64,000 nt of DNA from Brasenia schreberi (GCA_036023115.1 JAYKKT010000061.1:17211501-17275500); one strand, 5' to 3'. Counted from the stretch's first letter, positions 31,801 to 44,281 are shown. The notes: generated by a model from the sequence alone, not told the origin. A program made the numbers and translations.

Positions 31801-34800
31801 GTTTTTATGCTATCCTTTTCTGCATCCTCTGTTACCTAATTGTTAAATTTGATTTGTGGCATGAATTTGAGTGTTACATCTGGAAATACAGGAACTCTAA
31901 TGTTTTTATTTATGTCATAACTATAAATCTTCCTTGCGTATGCAAGAAATTCACCATCAATTTATCATTTATGCAGGTATCAAGTGAGTCTGCAAATGAG
32001 TTTGGTGAGTTAGTGGCAGACCCAGAGACTAACGAACTGTTGCACTATACTGAGAAACCTGAAACTTTTGTATGTGCAACTGATAGTTAATCTAGTCAAT
32101 GTTACTCATGTTCATGTTAGCTTCTAATGATCATTTCTATGTTCTATAGGTCAGTGACCTAATAAATTGTGGTGTGTACATATTCACACCTGAAATATTC
32201 ACAGCCATCCAAGATGTTTCTACCTTCAGAAGAGATAGAGGTCCGTAAACTTCTTTGGCTTGACTGTGGTTTTCTGTATTTAATTAAATTTGTCAAAGTT
32301 CGAAATGTTCAAGTGTGGATGTGAATATATGCACAGAGAAAGCACAACTCTGCACATGCATATTAACTTTCAAAAACAAATTGTTCTTGCTTATTCATGT
32401 ATACTGGAATATATCTCATAATGATCCTCGCTTCTGATTTTTGGGAATATATCTCATGACAATCCTACCAACGTAACATGACATGTTTTGATATAATGTC
32501 ATTTAGAAAGTTCATATCTGAAAAGGAATTCAATCTATAAAGACAAGCCACTTAATGTGCTGCTAACTATTTCATTGTGGTTGGCAGTAGGTGCTTTTAT
32601 TGTGCAATGAAAATCACTGACAACAATAATCACTGAAATACAAACCATCCTTTTTCTGAAAGACATAGGAACAGAGAATGACGATGTCTACATGAACTTG
32701 GAAAGTGATGACTCCTCAGTAGTTACTAGTTACGAACATAATGGTCAATTACTTGAAACAAAGACCAAGATTGATAACAGATCAATTGTTTTATAGCAAT
32801 AGACTAAGGATGTTCCTAAAAGAAATGCTTTTTCAATGAAGTAATCTGCATGCTACTTGGTTTGTTTCCTTGCTGTGGCACAAGCCAATATGCTGCATGT
32901 GCTTTAACAGGGTTACTTGATTATTGTATTCTTGCCATGGCACACGTTACTGAAATGTCCTTTGTGGGTATTCATATAACTAAGACCTGCTTTTCTGTCT
33001 GTCTTCAGCCGTCTCTCATTTATCTTTTCTTTCCTTTCTTTTTGGTTTCTGAAGATATATAGATTTGAAAGAGAAATAATTATACAAAATACAAACTTCT
33101 CCATTGATTTCTTTGCCATATGTTTGTAACTTTCTATTTATTTTTGTGCATTCTTTCATAACAAAATCGTAAGTTTGTTCTTTATTTATTCTTGAATTCC
33201 CGTTTTGTAACTTCAGCTACTCTGTGGCGTGTATCCAGCTTTGAAGCTCTTCAGTCAGCAATGAAGTAAGAATGCAGCGTGTCCTTTGGTTCTTTTCTTC
33301 TAAATATTTAAATAGTTGTAGATACTTCACCAACTGTATCAAGAGTCAACCAACAGTACTGGATTAGGTTGAATCATGCATCTTGACTCAATTTAATGTT
33401 GAATAGCATAATTGACATTTCTTGAAGATAAATCTGGTATATGAGTATGTAACTTTTCCGAAACAATAAAGAATGATGTAGTTTATATTGAGTTAACTGC
33501 TAGCATGGCACATGATAGGGCTATGTGGAAACAAAGAATCCATGTAGCCGACCCCATGTAGTATGGGAAAAGGCTTAATTGTTGTTATTCAATGAGTATG
33601 TAACTTTTCAATTGATACCAAACTGACTAATATGCTTTCCAATCTTGGAGGGCATTGACCTTACACAATATATTTGTGGATGTGACTTGCGAATTACAGC
33701 ACGTATACATATCCAATTTTGCACTTCTAAGTACATACTATACATATAACACTTTTTTTTCAATGGTGCACCTTCTCTGAAGCCCGAAGGGTATGATATT
33801 GAAATCAAATTAATAAGTTCATCACCTTCTTCTATTTTTGTCTTACAGTTTGATTATAAGTTTGATACATGTCATTTGCTTGTTCTATGATTCTGCATTA
33901 GCTATTTTTCTCCATGTGCATTGAATGACCAGAACCTGTCAATTTACTCTACAGATGGATCTTTTGGCTTTCCATTCTGTTACAATGGTTTGATTAACTT
34001 ATATAAGATGAAGTGGTAACTATCATAGGCTACTTTAAGGAGTATCTGATCATTTTTAACCTGGAAAGGACACCATGCATCTCATTTTGTCTTCTGACCA
34101 TAGTATAAACTATAAAGTACTTCAAATATGCATCCTGCAATATGGCGTGCATACACACACATGCCCAAGTGTTTTATGTTTTCAACATTCCAGGTTGTGG
34201 ATAATACTGGCTTCTCATCAGTAACAAAACAACTGATTAGATTTCAGATTGCCATTCTTTAGGTAGTTTCTAGAGTGATTCACGCTTGGAGCTCTCTTGC
34301 AGTTTATAATTGCATCACAGGACTGTCATCCTCCAAATTTAGCTTTACAAATTTAGTGGCGTCAAAGACCTTCTATGATGATATTTTTGTGGATTATGCA
34401 GACTAGTCAAAGTCATGTAAACAATGACTAGTATTTTCGGGCAAAACAGTAGAAACTCAAGTTTAGATAGCCTAAACCAATCCCAGTTCCAATTGGCATA
34501 AGTGGTGCCAAATTCTCAAAGGTTCCCTAGCTGCTTTCCTTTTAATGCCAAATGCTACATGGTATTAAGATCTACTCAAACAATAGTCTGTTATTTATCA
34601 ATTTGTGATCCAAGACCTGTTTCCTTGACTTCAAGCTTGTCGCAAGACTCACTTATGTGCACTCTTATTTATGATTGGGTAGAATCTTCAGAATATTTTT
34701 TCTTCCTTCTATGCGAATGAGGTGAATACTCTCTTATTTTTGTGTAACTGGAAATTTGTTGAAAACAAGAGCTGCGCTGCGCTATCTTCATACTTATCTT

Positions 34801-35856
34801 TGAGACTTTGTCTAGGAACCTTCCTATGGGTTTTGTGAGATTGGATCAGGATATCCTGTCACCATTAGCTGGAAAGAAGCAGCTGTATACATATGAGACA
34901 CTGGACTTTTGGGAGCAGATAAAGACACCTGGGTATGATTGTGCCTTGTTTCGTTGATCTTGCACTTTGAGATATCACGAGAGGGCTTCTAACTAAATAG
35001 TTACTTGTTGTATCTTTGTAGTATGTCCCTCAAATGCTCGGCTTTGTATCTTTCACAATTCAGACACACCTGTGCCAACCTTTTGGCAAGTGGTGACGGC
35101 AGTAGAAGTGCTACTATAGTTGGTGATGTCTATATTCATCCTTCTGCAAAAGTTCACCCAACTGCAAAGGTGGTCACCTTAACTTTCTGTGGTATTGTTT
35201 CACCTTATGACTGGCATTAACACTTCTAGATTCTTCAACTGCAGATTGGTCCAAATGTGTCAATATCTGCAAATGCTCGTATTGGAGGTGGCGTGAGACT
35301 TAGCAGTTGTATCATTCTAGATGATGTTGAAGTCAAGGTTGGTTTCTTAACCTTGAAAGTCTAGTGCACTCTATATATCTGTTCCATCAATTTCATGTAA
35401 GCAGTAAATGATCGTTATGTCAACAGGAGAACGCATTAATTGTACATGCCATTGTAGGCTGGAAATCATCTATAGGAAGATGGTCACGAGTTCAGGTACG
35501 ATATTTTCTTCACTTCAACTATAGTTTCCGCTGTGTATTTCACATATATGGCATCAATAAATGAAACTGCTTTAGTTAATTCTTGTCCTTCGTGAATATT
35601 ATCAGGGAATAGAAGATTACAGTTCAAAACTTGGAATAACAATCTTAGGTATAACTGGCCTTTGTCTACACTTAATGCATTATTTGATTATGCGAACCTG
35701 AAAAAGCCTGTTTTGGTATACAGTCTCATAGTCTCAATTGTTGTTTCTAATGTAGGTGAATCGGTTACAGTGGAAGACGAAGTAGTGGTTGGTAACTGTA
35801 TTGTGCTGCCTCATAAGACCCTTAATATAAGTGTACTAGAGGAAATTATTTTATAA
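28823..35856 (+). CDS. Mannose-1-phosphate guanylyltransferase alpha-type protein (KONJAC-like), 15 exons
   Basis: Exons by splice consensus and family conservation: 28823-28880, 29041-29138, 29242-29342, 29489-29567, 29736-29796, 31167-31213, 31977-32069, 32150-32240, 33217-33265, 34816-34932, 35022-35169, 35245-35337, 35427-35495, 35606-35648 and 35756-35856. Together they give 1248 nt (415 aa plus stop), the length usual for plant GMPPA homologues. The N-terminal nucleotidyltransferase domain has [20 protein letters not shown] (the GMPPA form with a short insert in the GGxGTRxRPL loop) and LNCDVCC. The C-terminal hexapeptide helix has [18 protein letters not shown]. In Arabidopsis the KONJAC homologues stimulate GDP-mannose synthesis for glucomannan; the same cytosolic role is inferred here. 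No frame defect was seen. Introns 5 and 9 carry LINE fragments in sense orientation. Confidence 0.93.
29884..31033 (+). mobile_element. RTE LINE fragment in intron 5 of the GMPPA-like gene
   Basis: A 5'-truncated copy begins at the RT (GAAGCGATTCACC, then [20 protein letters not shown]) and keeps [10 protein letters not shown], the C-terminal tail, CCGACCCCGTCTAGTATGG and (TTG)n. TTAATCCTTATATT at 29863-29876 and 31034-31047 is a perfect 14-bp target duplication, extendable to 21 bp with one mismatch. Internal stops are present (for example 30141, 30261). It lies in the host gene's sense direction and lengthens the intron to about 1.37 kb. Confidence 0.93.
32241..33216 (+). other. Intron 8 of the GMPPA-like gene, with an unexplained open stretch
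   Basis: The 976-bp intron contains a 61-codon stop-free stretch (32611-32796) with coding-like composition ([20 protein letters not shown]). It is not part of the conserved protein and no family is recognised. Confidence 0.4.
33459..33591 (+). mobile_element. RTE LINE 3'-end fragment in intron 9 of the GMPPA-like gene
   Basis: Only the last ~133 bp of the LINE are present: GAAACAATAAAGAATGATG, CTAGCATGGCACATGATAGG, CCGACCCCATGTAGTATGGG and a short TTGTTGTT end. ATGAGTATGTAACTTTTC at 33441-33458 and 33592-33609 is a perfect 18-bp target duplication. Sense orientation relative to the gene. Confidence 0.93.
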
Positions 35857-36620
35857 AATTTAGAGCTCATAAACGGTATTACCCATGATTACTTTTTCCA
35901 TTTTACCTTTTTGTTTGGTAAACCATTCATATAGCTTTTGACTTTCACTCCTTTGTTGATCGCTGTTTTTCTCATTGTATTTTGTTACATGAACTGAATA
36001 AAAATTCACGTTGTTGAAGTGATATATGGTTGATGCATGTGTGCCTGAGTGCTTATAAGAGGCAAGATTAGCATCCCGAAAAACCACAACTTTCATTATT
36101 TCCAAAAGATACTAAAATAAGCAATAAAAGGAAGATCCACATCTCGCAAAGTCTCAATGTTGATTGCTCTGAAAAGATACAAGATTAGGCAAAACCAACT
36201 GGAAATTATAATAATTAAGCAGATGTGATGGATTAATTTCCCTCGTACCTTCAAGCATCTGCAGCAAACAAATCCCAAAGCAAAACCATCATCTGTAATT
36301 TGAACTTCTCATTAACCTCTAATGAACAGAGCTAATGATTGCATAAACCCGTCAGATAATTGAAGAACATAAACATAAACCGTGCACTGAAATTTCCCCA
36401 TTTAAGCTCTGCCAAGTTGCCACTATTGATTGGTGATGATTAGCATCATTCATGAAAATAACTTGCAGCAATTTTGACAGCTTAAACTTAAAGTACCTGC
36501 TAAAACACTGGATAATTCATGCCACCAATCATATCCATAACACAGACTTCTGATGGTATCTTCAGCCACCATGGTCGTTAAATTATTGTAGGTCGACTGT
36601 CAAAGTACGTTTCGGGTAGT
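35857..36620 (+). other. 3' flank of the GMPPA-like gene
   Basis: AT-rich sequence. A short minus-strand segment near 36170-36105 (AINIETLRDVDLPFIAYF), preceded by a CAG, looks exon-like but is not recognised. No clear polyadenylation signal was singled out. Confidence 0.3.
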
Positions 36621-39250
36621 GCATGTCATAGCATGAATGTGAAGAATCATTAATGGCACCAGTTGGTACATTTCTTTCCAAATAAGCCATTGAAGCATTT
36701 CAGATGGTCACATGTTCGGCTATATTGCCAGTTTGGTTCCCTACAGCTCCAGTGGGTAGGAAAAGAGTCGAACTCTTCTTTCCGTTCCTTTTGGTTTGGT
36801 GATGTTTGCTACCATGTCATTGTCATCATTGAACACCTTAAAGAATTTCAGTGGACGGGGAGGCTTGAATTTAACAATCTGAACATCCCATCACAAGGAA
36901 GCCAATAATGGAGAGATAATATCTTGGAGGTGACTACACCTGATCTACCTTCATTTTCTTCTTTAGAACATTCACTGGGCAGTTGCAATGTGCGCTTGAT
37001 GAAAGAGCAGGCATGTATTCAAGGGGGACATGATGGAATGTTCTAGTAGTTGGAGCAGAAATATTTGTTTCTATTAGAATATTCAAAAGCGCATCAATCA
37101 GATGGTTATCCATCACCCTTGCCCCGGTCATCATGATGTTAATCCTCCGTGCTGCATAATCTGCAACCAGCCTACACCTAATAATTGGTGAGAAAGAATC
37201 TGAAAGCCCTTTAAGTTATGCAAAAAGGTAAGTGACAGCATTTGGTACTAATTTCCCTGAAACGGCATCTCATCAGAACTTTCTCTTTGATTCATCTGGA
37301 GTAAAAGATCCTTTTGTTTTCTGTGTTGCTTCTCAGTTGCCTGTATTGAAAAGTTCAACATGATAATCATCCTCAATATGTCTCAACCACAAATATGTTG
37401 AATGTCAATGAAAAGTTCGTTTCTTTTGTCTATCAGCATCCTTTGACTCCAGTGGCAGAGGAAAATTTGTGGGAAAGCAACTACTGATGGAGGACCAGCA
37501 TATGAAGGAAGGCTAGTAGGGTCTGTAGGTTGAAAGTGAAGGAAGTTTATTCTCCCCAAATAGGCTCGATATTATGTTTAAATAAGATTCTTTTTCCATG
37601 ACACTTGGGGAAAGAATAAACTTCTTGCGCAAGAGGAACTTCTGAATTGTCAACCTTCCCAGCCAGAACAATAGGTTGAACTTCAGTGGTGGCTTCAGCA
37701 GAACGTGCCCCACATATTTCCTCAACTGTTGTTACAGTTCCATCTCCAGTAATTAGTACATAGAAATTTGTGCTTCATATCAAATGCTAATTAGTGCAAT
37801 TATCTCTGGATCGTGGCATCTCCTACCATTTGCTAACAAGCGTAAGGAGCAGGGCCAGAGTCTCAGAGAGATCAGATACTTCTGAGTTTTGAATCCTTGT
37901 TTTTTCACGTCCTATATGCGCATTGACATCAAAATAACGTGATAAGTCACTAAGTCCAAATGGGTAACAGAAGCTCTCCAGAAAGAAAAAACAATGCTTA
38001 CCAATGAATAAGTTCATCATTTTCATGGTTCAGCTCAGGAGCAATTTGATACAGAGGTCCAATTTGATGACAAAATGCATATTTCTGGCTCTGTGTCTGT
38101 AAGACGCCACAGTTGCTTCTCTTGTTTGCTCTGATGAAAACATAGCTTTCTGTGTACTTTCTTTCAGGGTCTTCATAACATGGTAAATTGGCTGAACAAT
38201 GTACTCAGTAGATCAACTGTGTACTTTTTTCAGAGACATCAATGACATGGTGCGTAGGTTGAACCTTGTACTTGAATCTCAGCTTCTCTGCCTCAAATTG
38301 GTTTAATTCTCTCTTACTTGACTTGTCATGATGTTCAACGAACAAATTTCTCAAACTCATTTGCTTTCAAAGTCCATAATTCTCAATTATGTTATCTTCT
38401 TGTGCGCATGTTACATTCTCAGGGTGCTGCAAAAGTGCTAAATTCCACCTTTCTGCTTCACGTTGTTTGAGAAACAGAGTAGATACCACATGGTGATCTC
38501 GCGTAACACCCGGCACTATGGCGAGCATCCTTTTAGATGCTCCCGGTATTATTTCCAACATAAGATCAACAATCTGGATGAACAACCTTGACACATAAAA
38601 CCCTCCGAACACTTTGCCTGTTAATGTAGGTAAGAAAATTACCTGAGTGAAGGAACCTTCCAGATAGCTGGAACCCAGCTCCATAAGCTTATCCATTGCG
38701 CCTCCACCGTGAGTGTCTGGAAATAGTCTTCCAATGTGCCAAACTTTGCCTCAGCGATCAATGATATATTAGAGTCGATATAATCTCAGACAGCATTTGC
38801 TAGTTTCCAATGTGCCAAAATTATGCAATTCTGCTTGCTTTCTGCCATTATCAGCGTGTCTTGATCATGGCTAACTTATAGCTTGGGGCTGTTACAACTA
38901 ATGCACTATTGCTTGTTAAGTGGAATTTACGTGCCATAACTAACAACAGTGGCAGGTAGTCTTCCATGACGTTGAACCTTAAAATGCTGATCTAGTTCCA
39001 TGGATACTTTATTTACTAAAGGCACAAATACGAGATTGAAGACCAAGGTCTCAAATAGGCTTCAAGTATGAAGAGACAAAATTTCAGATATAGGAGAAAC
39101 GATACCTAGTTACTGTGTGTTAGGATTTGCCATCCCCAGTTATAAATTTCTATCCAGAAAATGCAAGATACCCAAAAGCTGCGCCTGTCATCTGCAAGGA
39201 GCTGGCCTTATGGCCTTGTGCCAAAGACGGTCACTTTTGGTGTGGAACTC
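36621..39250 (-). other. Possible multi-exon gene or pseudogene, unrecognised (minus)
   Basis: Several minus-strand stretches have protein-like composition and would run in order from right to left. They are 38696-38367 (GSSYLEGSFTQVIFLPTLTG, ASKRMLAIVPGVTRDHHVVS), about 38080-37825 (IGPLYQIAPELNHENDELIH, RYFDVNAHIGREKTRIQNSE), about 37760-37600 (VEEICGARSAEATTEVQPIV) and 37134-36934 (RVMDNHLIDALLNILIETN), plus a piece near 36890-36760. Stops separate them and I could not build a consistent spliced frame or name a family. They may be a decayed gene or chance. Confidence 0.3.
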
Positions 39251-39640
39251 ATGGCCTCCTTCAACGTATGCTTAATCATCAGACGCATTTCATTCATATC
39301 AACATAAATTATGCCTAACTCATGCTTATCATAATGACTGAGAAAGCATGACCGGGGAAGATGGTTTTCAGTGTGAAGCAATTATGGGACAAAAAACAAA
39401 CAATAAGTTGTCTACTGCGGTGAACATGTTCAGCTGCTAAGTAGTGTCGGTCATTTGCATTTGCTAAAACAAGTTAGAAAGGAAACAACAAATTTCTCGA
39501 TCAATCCTTTCAACCATGTATACACTCTAGACCCTACACACTACCGTAAACAATATCATTGAGCACATATACATGTATATATGGAAGTGTATAAATATGT
39601 ATGTTAGATACATGCATAAACAATATCATTAAGACACACA
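39251..39640. other. No gene recognised
   Basis: Mixed sequence leading into an (AT)n tract, with no motif recognised. Confidence 0.3.
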
Positions 39641-39641
39641 C

Positions 39642-39646
<5 letters not shown>

Positions 39647-39694
<48 letters not shown>
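39647..39694. repeat. (TA)n microsatellite
   Basis: About 48 bp of pure TA. Flanking text AAACAATATCATTGAG / AAACAATATCATTAAG (39547 and 39616) is a short direct repeat nearby. Confidence 0.95.
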
Positions 39695-39700
<6 letters not shown>

Positions 39701-39789
39701 CATGAAAAATATTTATACATGTTGGTTGTGTGAGTGCCATAGTTTAGAATCCGATCAATCAATGATGACACTATCTTTTCAATATATGG

Positions 39790-41010
39790 ACCCAATCATT
39801 GTGGTTTAACCTAGGATAATATAGTAGGAAGGTTCTTTCACTTTGCTTCCATTAAACCCAACCGCTCAACATATATCATTTCTTCCATGGGCTCAAGAAC
39901 TTTTCTTTCACCACAAAATATAGTAGCATATGGTAGCATATTCTTTCTTTCTCATGAGCTAGATAGTATGTCCTTCAATACTTTTAGCAATATATCATCT
40001 ACATAATAAATAAATTGACGTAGAGAAAACAATGTAAATTGCATTCATCAATGGGAAGCTCACATACTTCACAATCCTTGTATAGTACATTAGAAATATT
40101 GCTCAGGCAAATAACTCCCTCAAACACCTTGACATGTAAACATAAATTTTCTCATTCTCTAAACTTATAAAAGGAGATGCCATAGAAATTGTTTTATCCG
40201 TAAATAAATCCTATGACTTCAACAAAAGGTATCTTGTAGCTATTCATCTTGTAAATACAATCAATCTCCAATACAATAAAAAAATGCATATAAAAGTTGG
40301 ATTGAAGTAGGATTTGCAAATGCAATATCACTCATATAACTGAAAAATACTTTGATGTCATGATGATGGTCCATTTCAAATGTGTTGTTGGAGAACTATT
40401 CAACCACTTATTTCTTCTTGCTTTATTTTCATCCTCGTCTGATAAATATGTTTAATTATGTTAACATACAAGCTATCACTCATCATAAACTATGTTAGTA
40501 TATTTTTAGTTTTAATGACTTTTGTCATCTCCTTTGACAAATTGAATTCATTATTAGTCTATTTTCCTACAAATGCATGCCATTTTAAGTGGATCTCAAG
40601 AAGATGATTATACATCTCATTAATCACAGTCAACTTTCATAATATGTCCACCTCACCAACTCCTTGAATTGAAAATAGACACCTTACTCTTTTTGTACCA
40701 TTCTAATCTTTACTTTCAACACCAGTTGCTTTCTTGCTTGTATATCACTACTTTTATCACATCTAAATCAAACTTTACTCCTTCCTCCTTTTTGTTTTGA
40801 ATGGATTATTACAATCACAATGTTGTAATCTTTTCCAACCCTTCTTATATACTTAATCAACTCATCTCAACTACAGAACACTTTGTCTGTTTCAAATATA
40901 CATAATCAACTTCAGCATCCTCACACTCAATCAATGCATGGCTTGGTGCATAACATCTAATTTCATCATTCATGGCATACCAAGAATTTCCTTTCTCATT
41001 TAACATTCTC
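39790..41010 (-). pseudogene. MULE (MuDR-like) transposase remnant
   Basis: On the minus strand, 40275-40207 reads VLEIDCIYKMNSYKIPFVEV. It matches the plant MULE core VLxMDCTYKTNRYRLPLLEI, including the catalytic Asp in DCxYK. An upstream segment (about 40620-40560, INEMYNHLLEIHLKWHAFVG) resembles the N-terminal DNA-binding part. Downstream blocks (YISFYKFRE-like text and VCELPIDECNLHCFL) follow in shifted frames. Stops are frequent. Terminal inverted repeats were not found. It may be related to the remnant at 549-1602. Confidence 0.6.
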
Positions 41011-41356
41011 TAAAAAAAGTCAAAGAAATATAAATAAATATAAGCAAGTTGTTGATGGTATTGATGCACTGAAGTGCATATGCTTGTAGGGCAAACACCC
41101 ATGCATGTGCTTACTCCTTGGAGCAAATGCACTTTGGTGTGTCTATGTTCACTTAGGAAGAAGAGATCATGTTCGAGGGAGAAAGGGAGAAGAGTGAGAA
41201 TTTGTGAAGAATTGCAAGTAGAGAGAGGACTGAAAGGAAGGGCAGTTTTGGTGGTTTAGAATATGCAAATTGCAAAAAGGATCGTGTGCCCAGAAAATAT
41301 GTTTACATCATTGATTGGAACAATCAAAAATCAGAAAACTAAAAAAAAAGAACCAT
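41011..41356. other. No gene recognised
   Basis: A 61-codon frame (41074-41259) has no family motif. Nothing else stands out. Confidence 0.3.
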
Positions 41357-41513
41357 TTGAAGCCTCCCGAGGCTTACAGTTTTGTTTTACTAACTTATCT
41401 TTTATAGTTTAAACAGGAGTGGCATGTGAGTAAGGTCATTCAGGCGACCGCCTTAGGCCATTCAAAGTTAAACTCGTTATAGTGTCAATTTTCTAAGCCT
41501 CGGGAGGCTTCAA
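41357..41513. repeat. 157-bp foldback unit with perfect 20-bp inverted repeats
   Basis: TTGAAGCCTCCCGAGGCTTA (41357-41376) is the exact reverse complement of TAAGCCTCGGGAGGCTTCAA (41494-41513), with 117 bp between. Each arm is itself nearly palindromic (AAGCCTC-CC-GAGGCTT), so it can form arm-internal hairpins as well as the long stem. The size suits a very small inverted-repeat element. No target duplication was found. Confidence 0.85.
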
Positions 41514-43330
41514 AGCTTTTAGACTCAAGGCCCAAATTTTTGACTCACCTATGGCATCTAATTTCCGCTTTATGCCTTAACTTTGTTGTGCCACGAACCG
41601 TGAAAACAAGTCTCCATCATCTAAATTTTGGTAATGGTCACCGAGCGCCCCAGTGACTGGCATTGTCCCCTTGGAATAGAGGAATATATCATTTACTCAA
41701 CTTGCACCACTATCTCCAACCCACGCGCGCACCGGAGGACGAAAATGATCCACAGTTTGTCTCAATTTAGCCTGAGTAGCAGCTATTCAATCACATATGA
41801 CCCTAAGGAATGCCCTTTCATTGTGCAAGGACCTAATGCAATAAGACTCTACTCGCATACACACCAAATGGGACACCATGATACTAGATATCATACAAAT
41901 TGGATACTAACTCAATCTGAATTCAACTGGACACAATACATAAAAGCTCCAATTCAAGGACACGACACTAATCCGAAGACTAAACACGTCGTTGGCATGT
42001 GAAGAAGGAGCACGGTGTAGATGCTCGTCCCATGACAGTAACCATGAGCTATTGCCTATGGTTTTAACTGTCAAATTTTGTTCACGTACGTTCACAACGG
42101 TCAAGAAATGTTTTTACTAGTGACCAACCACCTCTCCCGGTGGAAGCTTCAACAAGGTATTATGAAAATTACTAGCTAGTAGCTACATGTATGGTGTAAA
42201 ATAATAATGCTAAGTGTTTCCTTGTTTCAAACTGAAAAAAAAAGGTAACGTTAAATACATCTGCTATTGCATAAGTGCCTCCGTAAGTTTGGGTGCAAAT
42301 ATTTATTCTCAATTAATAACTAACCGACCCAACTGACAAGACTGCCTCTTCCATAAAGTGTGTGTGGGTCCCCCTCTCTCCATATAATATATATACCCTC
42401 TGTGTGTGTGAGAGAGGTCATTCAACACAAAAGAATGTTAAATACATATTTCAACCGTAGATGGCCTGCCTCTGTGTGTGTGTATACACACGGACAGACA
42501 AAAACCATTTTCTTGGGTTGCGTTGAAGTTCGAGTCTTTTGGGTAAAGTTCCATTCCTTTGGTTCGAGTATTCTTCAACCAAAGAAGATGGTATTTGTGT
42601 GTGGTTTATGTACGTATATATACATGTGTACATAATGCACACACACGCATACAAACAGACGCAAGCATGCACACACACACGTGTGTACTCGCATCCTTCA
42701 TATTAGATGTGGATGACCATGGGCTTGATAATAAGACATGCTTGTTGGCACGTGTTGTAGTCGCAAACGGACCGACATCAGAAACACTCATTTATTGCCA
42801 CCGTTCTTGCGGGCGCAGATGGAGAACAATTTATTGCTCTGCTGGTTGATTCATTCATGAGAAACCTGCAAAGTTGCGATTAATATGAGGATAATAACCT
42901 CAGAGTTTTAGATATGCATCAGTGGCTTTGCCTCCTGTTGTGGGCTTTTCCTATTTCCGAATCAAAGAAAGAGAAATAAAGACATCAGGACCTTGGTTAC
43001 TTTTCGTTGCACAGTTTGTTTGCTTGATTAGTTAACGCAACATTGATTTTTCTCCAAACATTTCTAAAGTTTTTATTTTCTTAAATTTTGTTAAATCTAG
43101 AAAATTATTAAGCTTTCTTATATTTGATTCTGGTACTGATGAACGAAATGGTTTTATTAAATATAAATATTTTGTCAAAGCTTGGTAAATTTTGTTAAAT
43201 ATTGCTCGATGTAAGTTTTGTTGATTCATTTTCTAGCATATTTCGTGTTTGGTTCAGCATAGGTACATGGATAGGGAGTGAAGAAAGTGGTTTTCAGTTC
43301 AGTTTGGCTCCTAGAGGTCATCTAGGTACT
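41514..43330. other. Intergenic, with TG/CA-rich patches
   Basis: 42385-42700 is rich in TGTGTG and CACACA runs, which produce Cys/Val or Thr/His artificial frames. A 124-codon frame at 41628-42002 has no known domain. No exon or transposon domain is recognised. Confidence 0.3.
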
Positions 43331-43334
43331 CATT

Positions 43335-43495
43335 AACATCTTCTTAATGGACTTTTAAAAGTAATTATATTTAGTTATAGACAGACCCTTATCAGATACA
43401 AATGGATAGGTCTTACAGGCCACAGCAATCGAACTCCTGACCTCAAGTAAGAGAGCTCAAAACTCTCCCATTGTGGCCATGTCCCTTGAGGGCTC
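43335..43495 (-). mobile_element. Possible tRNA-related SINE (second family)
   Basis: On the minus strand it reads TGGCCACAATGGGAGAGTT (A-box-like, about 43479-43461), then AGGTCAGGAGTTCGATTGC (B-box-like, about 43443-43425), then GGCCTGTAAGACCTATCC. The spacing between boxes suits a tRNA-derived promoter. No target duplication or clear A-rich end was confirmed. Confidence 0.45.
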
Positions 43496-44281
43496 TTAGC
43501 TCAAAGTTGGTGCAAGCTTGCACCGTGCTCAGCTTGCACCTGAGTAGTAGTTAATTAGATGATACCAAACAACCTCAGCTCGGTTCATTCTCTTCAATTA
43601 CCATTTCTTTAATTACATTACTAGCTTCAAGAGGTTTTTAACCTTCTTCTATTAATGAGAACAGTTTCACAAGTTTTCTTAAAGAAAATTGAAAGAAAAG
43701 AGGAAATAGGGGGACGTCACAATCTGATCGTCACAAGAGTTCTCTCCAAATTTCTTAATATTTTGGACTGCCTACACATCAAAAATAAAACAACACTAGA
43801 GGAATGTCATTATCTCGTCAACTCGATGACAAGATTGCGGCGACATACATGGTTAGCGTCCTTCAGTGTCCACATCTTAAAGTTTCTCAAGAGTATCATG
43901 TCAAGTATGAAAGGGAGGCCTCCAATAGGATGTAAATTATGTTGTATTAATCCTACTCTCTTTCCAGATCATCGAATTGCTGACAAAGTGAAGCCATGGC
44001 CTATAAATTCTTTGCCTTTTTTATCTTTTGACAAATTTCGACATGTGAAGGTTATCACTGGAAGAAATTGGACTGGTGAAGTTTACTCTGTAGTTTCAAA
44101 GCTAAAATATCTGTCCAACTTTCCCCGCGTATATTCGCTGGAAGTAGTTGACAAACTAAATGCAAACTAGAAGCTGGGCCTGTTGCATTAATGAAGTCAA
44201 TAAGTTTGCTGGGGCCTTTCATGTACACCGTAAGAAGATGGGTAGCAGGTGGGATATTATCAAAATCAATAGGCTTGGGTA
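43496..44281 (+). other. Upstream region of the MLP-like gene
   Basis: A 171-codon frame (43655-44170) lacks any recognised domain, and its antisense is also open, so I treat it as chance. The interval probably contains the promoter of the MLP-like gene. Confidence 0.35.

Noticed and set aside
42360..42860. Several overlapping open frames with Cys/Val/His repeats
   Set aside because: Products of TG/CA dinucleotide runs on both strands.
43655..44170. 171-codon open frame upstream of the MLP-like gene
   Set aside because: No recognisable domain, no conserved start context, and part of it is also open on the other strand (44055-44372). Best treated as chance.
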